This document shows positions 13,375 to 17,199 of a DNA stretch of 17,199 nucleotides, one piece after another. The position numbers and the translations under genes are program-made. The DNA comes from Clostridiales bacterium UBA4653 (GTDB taxonomy: Bacteria > Bacillota > Clostridia > Oscillospirales > CAG-272), in contig DHMB01000143.1 in NCBI GenBank assembly GCA_002405565.1, positions 1 through 17,199 on the forward strand, written 5' to 3'. The notes beneath the pieces are model-generated. The model did not search any database and had not been told where the DNA came from. It was given only the letters and a program-made list of their open reading frames with translations. The number at the start of each line of letters is the position of its first letter. Within the stretch, counting starts at the first letter, position 1.

Positions 13375-15801
13375 TTATGAGCGTATCGTTACGCCGAGCT
13401 TGTGCTCAAGCGCGCCGAGAATTTTCTTTGTCGCCTTGTCTGCCTCGTCAACTGTAAGCGTATGATCCGCTGCGCGGAGCATTACTGAGAAGCTGACGCT
13501 CTTTTTGCCTTCGGGAAGCTGACTGCCTCTGTAAACGTCGAAAAGCGTAATGCTTTCAAGAATCTTTACGCCGCAGGAGGACATTGCCTCTTCCAGCGTG
13601 CCGACTTCGACCTCCTCATCGCATACGAGCGAGAAGTCGCGGCTGACGGCGGGGAATTTGGGCAGGGGCTTATATTTCTTTTCTGCGCCGGAATGATCGC
13701 GGATGAGACCGAGGTCAAGCTCTGCGATATAAACGGGGCAGGAGAATGTGTAATTTTCGCGTGCGATGGGATGAAGCTCGCCGAAAATACCGAGGTTTGT
13801 ACCGTCCGGAAGAACGATTTTTGCCGTGCGACCGGGGTGGAAAGTCGGGTTATCGGAAACCGCAACGTATTTTGCGTTGTCTATTCCCGCAAAGCGGAGG
13901 ATTTCCTCGCAAATGCCCTTTATTCTTGAGAAACCGCCCGCGCCGTAGAAACCGACGGTAACCTTTATTCTCTCGTCCGGCAGAGTGCCTTCGAGCCCGT
14001 GAATATTTGTGACGACGCCCTCTCTCGGAATGAATACCTTTGCCATCTCAAAGAGAGACGCGGTCGGGTTTGATCTGTTGTAGTTAAGCTCAAGAATTTC
14101 AAGCATTGAGGGGACGGACGTTGTGCGGAGGGTCTTTGTGTCCTCGCCGAACGGATTTGCAATCTCGAGCGACTTTCTTCTCGGGTCGTCCTCTGCCATA
14201 CCGGATTTTGTATAAATTCTGGCGGGGATGAAGGTGAATGTGCATATTTCGTCAAGACCGAGAGCGCAGAGATGATCCGAAAGCTCCTCGCGGAACTTGA
14301 CGTCTGCGGGAAGTCCGCCCTGCGTCATCTGAGCGATGATTGAGCTGGATTCGATTTTGTTATAACCGTAAATACGGACGATTTCCTCCGCAACGTCGTT
14401 CATGCAACGGACGTCGTCACGATAAGAAGGAACGATAACCTTTCCGTCCTCAACTTCAAAGCAGAGGGAACGGAGAATGTCTTTCATGCTGTCCGGCGGG
14501 AGGAAGATACCGAGAAAACGGTTCATTCTCTCCGGCTCGAAGGGTACTGTATAAACCGGCTTTTTCTCCGGATAAACATCGATCATTCCGTCGACGACTT
14601 CTCCTGCGCCGAGAAGCTCAACAAGCTCGCAGGCTCTCTGGAGCGCGGGCATACAGTTTTCGCAGTCGAGGCCTTTTTCAAAGCGCGCGGAGCTTTCCGT
14701 TCTCATACCGAGCTTTTTCGCCGTGATACGGACGGAAGCGCCGTCAAAGCAGGCGGATTCAAAGACGACCGTCTTTGTTGCGTCTGTAATTTCGCTGTTT
14801 TCGCCGCCCATAACGCCGGCAATGCCGACGGGGCGATCCTTGTCCGCAATGACAAGCATATCGGGCGTGAGAGCTCTTTCCTGGCTGTCAAGCGTGCGGA
14901 AGATTTCGCCGTCTCCCGCTTCTCTGACGACTATTTCGTGCCCGTCAAGGCAGGCATAGTCGAAAGCGTGCATCGGCTGACCGTATTCGATCATTACATA
15001 GTTTGTAATATCGACGATGTTGTTTATCGGTCTGACGCCGGCAGCGCGGAGACGCATACGGAGCCAGAGCGGCGAGGGCGCAATTTTAACGTTTTTAACG
15101 ACTCTTGCGCAGTATCTGGAGCATTTCTTGCTGTCGACAGAAACGTTTACATAATCTCTGACGTTGCCGTCGCTTCCTTTGACGGCGGGCGTCGGGATGT
15201 TCAGCGGGCGCCCAAACGTTGCGGACGCTTCCCTTGCCAGACCTATAACGGAAAGGCAATCCGGGCGGTTCGGCGTAATTTCAAATTCAACAGCCGTGTC
15301 ATTCAGAGCGAGAACGTCGTGAATGTCGTCGCCTGCCTTGCAGGGATAATCGTTGAGGATAAGAATTCCGTCCGTGGCTGCGCCGGGCATATCGTGCGTG
15401 TCAAGTCCCAGCTCTTCAATTGAGCAGAACATTCCTTCGCTCGTAACGCCGCGGAGCTTGCCCGTCTTTATTTCAACGCCGTGCGCCAGCTTTGCAACAA
15501 CCTTTTCTCCTTCGGGAGAAACCGCAACGGGAACAAGCGCGCCTTCAAAAACGTTCTTTGCGGCTGTAACAATCTGAAGGTTTCTGTCCCCGAAGTTGAC
15601 CTGACAGACGACAAGTCTTTCGGCGTCCGGGTGCTGTTCGATTTTTGTAATAAGTCCGACGCGGACATTTTCAATCTCTTTTCCGAGTTCCTCATAGGTC
15701 TCAACCTTTGAGCCGGAAACCGTCATATCCTCGCAGAAGGTTTTTATATCTATATCGCTTACGTCGATGAAATCGTGAAGCCATTTAAGTGAAAGTATCA
15801 T
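13375..15801 (-). CDS. pheT: Phenylalanine--tRNA ligase beta subunit
   Basis: An 808-residue beta subunit of the alpha2-beta2 synthetase that charges tRNA-Phe. Domains in order: N-terminal strand MILSLKWLHDFID; a tRNA-binding OB fold at about 40-150 (VGLITKIEQHPDAERLVVCQ, SEGMFCSIEELGL); the B3/B4 region with PNRPDCLSVIGLAREA, which includes the editing site; B5; the catalytic-like core; and the C-terminal ferredoxin-fold anticodon-binding domain of about 95 residues starting near PLPKFPAVSRDFSLV. The length is normal. The frame opens at 15816, but ATG 15801 has GGGAGGTG 7 nt upstream and gives the standard family start. It follows pheS after 15 nt. Confidence 0.97.
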   Translation of the reverse strand: MILSLKWLHDFIDVSDIDIKTFCEDMTVSGSKVETYEELGKEIENVRVGLITKIEQHPDAERLVVCQVNFGDRNLQIVTAAKNVFEGALVPVAVSPEGEKVVAKLAHGVEIKTGKLRGVTSEGMFCSIEELGLDTHDMPGAATDGILILNDYPCKAGDDIHDVLALNDTAVEFEITPNRPDCLSVIGLAREASATFGRPLNIPTPAVKGSDGNVRDYVNVSVDSKKCSRYCARVVKNVKIAPSPLWLRMRLRAAGVRPINNIVDITNYVMIEYGQPMHAFDYACLDGHEIVVREAGDGEIFRTLDSQERALTPDMLVIADKDRPVGIAGVMGGENSEITDATKTVVFESACFDGASVRITAKKLGMRTESSARFEKGLDCENCMPALQRACELVELLGAGEVVDGMIDVYPEKKPVYTVPFEPERMNRFLGIFLPPDSMKDILRSLCFEVEDGKVIVPSYRDDVRCMNDVAEEIVRIYGYNKIESSSIIAQMTQGGLPADVKFREELSDHLCALGLDEICTFTFIPARIYTKSGMAEDDPRRKSLEIANPFGEDTKTLRTTSVPSMLEILELNYNRSNPTASLFEMAKVFIPREGVVTNIHGLEGTLPDERIKVTVGFYGAGGFSRIKGICEEILRFAGIDNAKYVAVSDNPTFHPGRTAKIVLPDGTNLGIFGELHPIARENYTFSCPVYIAELDLGLIRDHSGAEKKYKPLPKFPAVSRDFSLVCDEEVEVGTLEEAMSSCGVKILESITLFDVYRGSQLPEGKKSVSFSVMLRAADHTLTVDEADKATKKILGALEHKLGVTIRS

Positions 15802-15816
15802 ATCTGCACCTCCCAA

Positions 15817-16827
15817 TCAGAATTGTGAAAGGAATCTGACGTCATTTTCGTAAAGCATACGCATATCGTCGATTCCGAGACGGCAGAGCGCAACTCTTTC
15901 AATGCCCATTCCGAAGGCAAATCCGGAATAAACATTGGGGTCTATGCCGCAGTTTGAAAGTACGAACGGATGAACCATTCCGGCGCCGAGGATTTCAATC
16001 CAACCCTCGCCCTTGCAGAGTCGGCAACCCTTGCCTCCGCATTCCCAGCAGGAAACGTCAACCTCGGCAGAGGGCTCCGTGAACGGGAAATGGTGCGGAC
16101 GGAAACGGATTTTTGTGTCCTCACCGAACATTTTCTTTGCGAAAAGCTCAAGCACGCCCTTGAGGTCGCCCATTGTTATTCCCTTGTCGACAACAAGTCC
16201 CTCGCACTGATGGAATATCGGCGAATGGGTTGCGTCTGCGGGGTCGGCACGGTAAACTCTGCCGGGAGAAATGACTCTTATCGGCGGCTTTGTGTTTTCC
16301 ATCGTGCGAACCTGAACAGGCGACGTCTGCGAGCGGAGGAGAATGTTGTCCGTTATATAGAATGTGTCCTGCGTATCGCGCGCGGGGTGGTTTTTCGGAA
16401 GATTGAGCGCCTCGAAGTTGTAATAGTCATATTCAACCTCGGGCCCTTCAACAACGGAAAAGCCCATTCCGACGAAAATTTCACGGATAAGCGCTTCCGT
16501 CTGCGCAAGAGGATGACGCTTGCCGATGGAAAGGTCGTCTCCGGGGATGGTTACGTCAATCTTCTCGGCTTTGAGCTTTGCCTCGAGCGCTTCTCTCTTT
16601 TCTCTTTCGGCTTTCTCTGCGATTGCCGTTTCGATTTTCTCTCTGACCTCGTTTACAAGCTGACCCATTTTCGGTCTGTCCTCGGGAGCGACTGCGCCCA
16701 TTCCGCGAAGAACGGAGGTCAGCTCGCCCTTTTTGCCGAGAAAACGAATTCTGACAGATTCCGAGCTTTCATCTCCATGAAGAGCGGAAAGCGCGTCCTG
16801 CCTGATTTTTTCAAGTAGTTCTTTCAT
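15817..16827 (-). CDS. pheS: Phenylalanine--tRNA ligase alpha subunit
   Basis: A 336-residue class II synthetase subunit with the catalytic site. The N-terminal 85 residues form the coiled-coil arm that grips tRNA. Motif 2 is seen at 189-210 (GRVYRADPADATHSPIFHQ), motif 3 at about 302-319 (GFAFGMGIERVALCRLGI). Between them, CWECGGKGCRLC (Cys260, 263, 268, 271) is a CxxC-x4-CxxC zinc-ribbon-like insert, which I recall in many bacterial PheS proteins. ATG 16827 is chosen over the upstream ATG at 16905 because AAAGGA lies 8 nt before it and because the upstream extension would overlap the T-box terminator. First gene of the operon, controlled by the T-box. Confidence 0.97.
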   Translation of the reverse strand: MKELLEKIRQDALSALHGDESSESVRIRFLGKKGELTSVLRGMGAVAPEDRPKMGQLVNEVREKIETAIAEKAEREKREALEAKLKAEKIDVTIPGDDLSIGKRHPLAQTEALIREIFVGMGFSVVEGPEVEYDYYNFEALNLPKNHPARDTQDTFYITDNILLRSQTSPVQVRTMENTKPPIRVISPGRVYRADPADATHSPIFHQCEGLVVDKGITMGDLKGVLELFAKKMFGEDTKIRFRPHHFPFTEPSAEVDVSCWECGGKGCRLCKGEGWIEILGAGMVHPFVLSNCGIDPNVYSGFAFGMGIERVALCRLGIDDMRMLYENDVRFLSQF

Positions 16828-16863
16828 ACAAAAAGTCCTTTCAAAGTATTTATGTTTACGTTT

Positions 16864-16903
16864 TACAAAAAAATAAGCCCCGTCCACAAAAAAGGGACGA
16901 AGC
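16864..16903 (-). terminator. T-box attenuator terminator of pheST
   Basis: On the minus strand GCTTCGTCC (16903-16895) pairs with GGACGGGGC (16885-16877; seven Watson-Crick and two G-T pairs), followed by TTA and seven T. It competes with the antiterminator that includes the T-box sequence just upstream. Confidence 0.9.
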
Positions 16904-17125
16904 ACAAAAGCTCCGCGGTACCACCCGCATTTCCGTCATATGACGGACACTTTATGCCGTATAACGGCGGCAACCCGTCTTCCGCTACTTTTGTTTTCAC
17001 GGAAAAAGCTCCGAAGCGAAAGGCAATCTGCGCCGCGGTGCGCCGCTTTCAGCCTCGTCGGACGCTCTCTGTCAACCGTTTTGTGCGCAAAAAGCCGCTT
17101 TTTCACAGCCTTTCGGTATTTTACT
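16864..17125 (-). promoter_or_regulatory. T-box leader of the pheST operon (tRNA-Phe responsive)
   Basis: The minus strand carries the T-box signature GGGTGGTACCGCG (16926-16914), whose bulge pairs with the free CCA end of uncharged tRNA, followed by the terminator at 16903-16864. Upstream, the Stem I landmarks AGAGAGCG (AG bulge region) and GGCTGAAAG (GNTG-type loop) are seen at about 17070-17046. CGAAAGGC/GCCTTTCG (17115-17108 with 17024-17017) can close Stem I. The expected phenylalanine specifier TTC occurs at 17020-17018 and 17015-17013, but which one is used could not be settled. Uncharged tRNA-Phe should favour antitermination and expression of pheS, pheT and the phosphoribosyltransferase. 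Confidence 0.93.
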
Positions 17126-17130
17126 CTATA

Positions 17131-17158
17131 AGTATACCACAAAAACACCATAAATCAA
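17131..17158 (-). promoter_or_regulatory. Sigma-A promoter of the pheST T-box transcript
   Basis: On the minus strand TTGATT (17158-17153) and TATACT (17136-17131) are 16 nt apart. The predicted start near 17125 gives the T-box leader length expected (about 300 nt to the pheS ATG). Confidence 0.7.
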
Positions 17159-17199
17159 GCGTTTATTTGAAATTTCCCCTACTTTTCTTTGACCGTACT

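Overview
The window looks like a chromosomal segment of a spore-forming, gut-type member of the Clostridia (Bacillota), probably an uncultured Oscillospirales- or Christensenellales-like lineage. The evidence is a complete cotJABC spore-coat operon, a T-box-controlled pheST operon, Gram-positive style GGAGG ribosome binding sites, sigma-A promoters with 16-17 bp spacers, cytosolic glycosidases and many intergenic palindromic repeats. The genus cannot be fixed from the sequence alone. No phage, transposase, CRISPR, tRNA or rRNA was seen.

Layout. 1-66 is the 3' end of a plus-strand gene, probably a GGGtGRT-family protein. 67-440 is non-coding and holds hairpins and a terminator. 478-2499 (minus) encodes a predicted lipoprotein made almost wholly of YD repeats, with a clear sigma-A promoter. 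2673-3783 (minus) is cotJA-cotJB-cotJC. 3939-4181 (minus) is a small XRE-type regulator. Divergent from it, at about 4291-4460, is a candidate small RNA ending in a strong terminator. 4721-6034 (plus) is a GH4 alpha-galactosidase-like enzyme. 6254-10741 (plus) is a probable three-gene operon: membrane alkaline-phosphatase-superfamily protein, Gfo/Idh/MocA oxidoreductase and GH29 alpha-L-fucosidase. 10827-12089 (plus) is an M28 zinc peptidase with its own promoter. 12090-12775 is a gene-free repeat block. 12808-16827 (minus) is pheS-pheT-purine phosphoribosyltransferase behind a T-box leader at about 16864-17125.

How the parts work together. The middle of the window is a carbohydrate-use cluster. 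An NAD-dependent GH4 enzyme, a probable NAD-dependent Gfo/Idh/MocA enzyme and a fucosidase all lack signal peptides, so they should act in the cytoplasm on imported oligosaccharides. No transporter gene lies in the window. The GH4 gene and the three-gene operon are each preceded by a copy of the same 103-bp sequence, which carries a terminator at one end and a promoter -35 element at the other, so they may share expression control. The right end is housekeeping: phenylalanyl-tRNA synthetase controlled by uncharged tRNA, with a phosphoribosyltransferase gene tied to it.

Most noteworthy: the duplicated terminator/promoter cassette (plus a third partial trace), the candidate small RNA divergent from the XRE gene, the hairpin between the Shine-Dalgarno and start codon of cotJA, and the T-box-pheST-phosphoribosyltransferase arrangement. 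No clearly new multi-gene system is evident.
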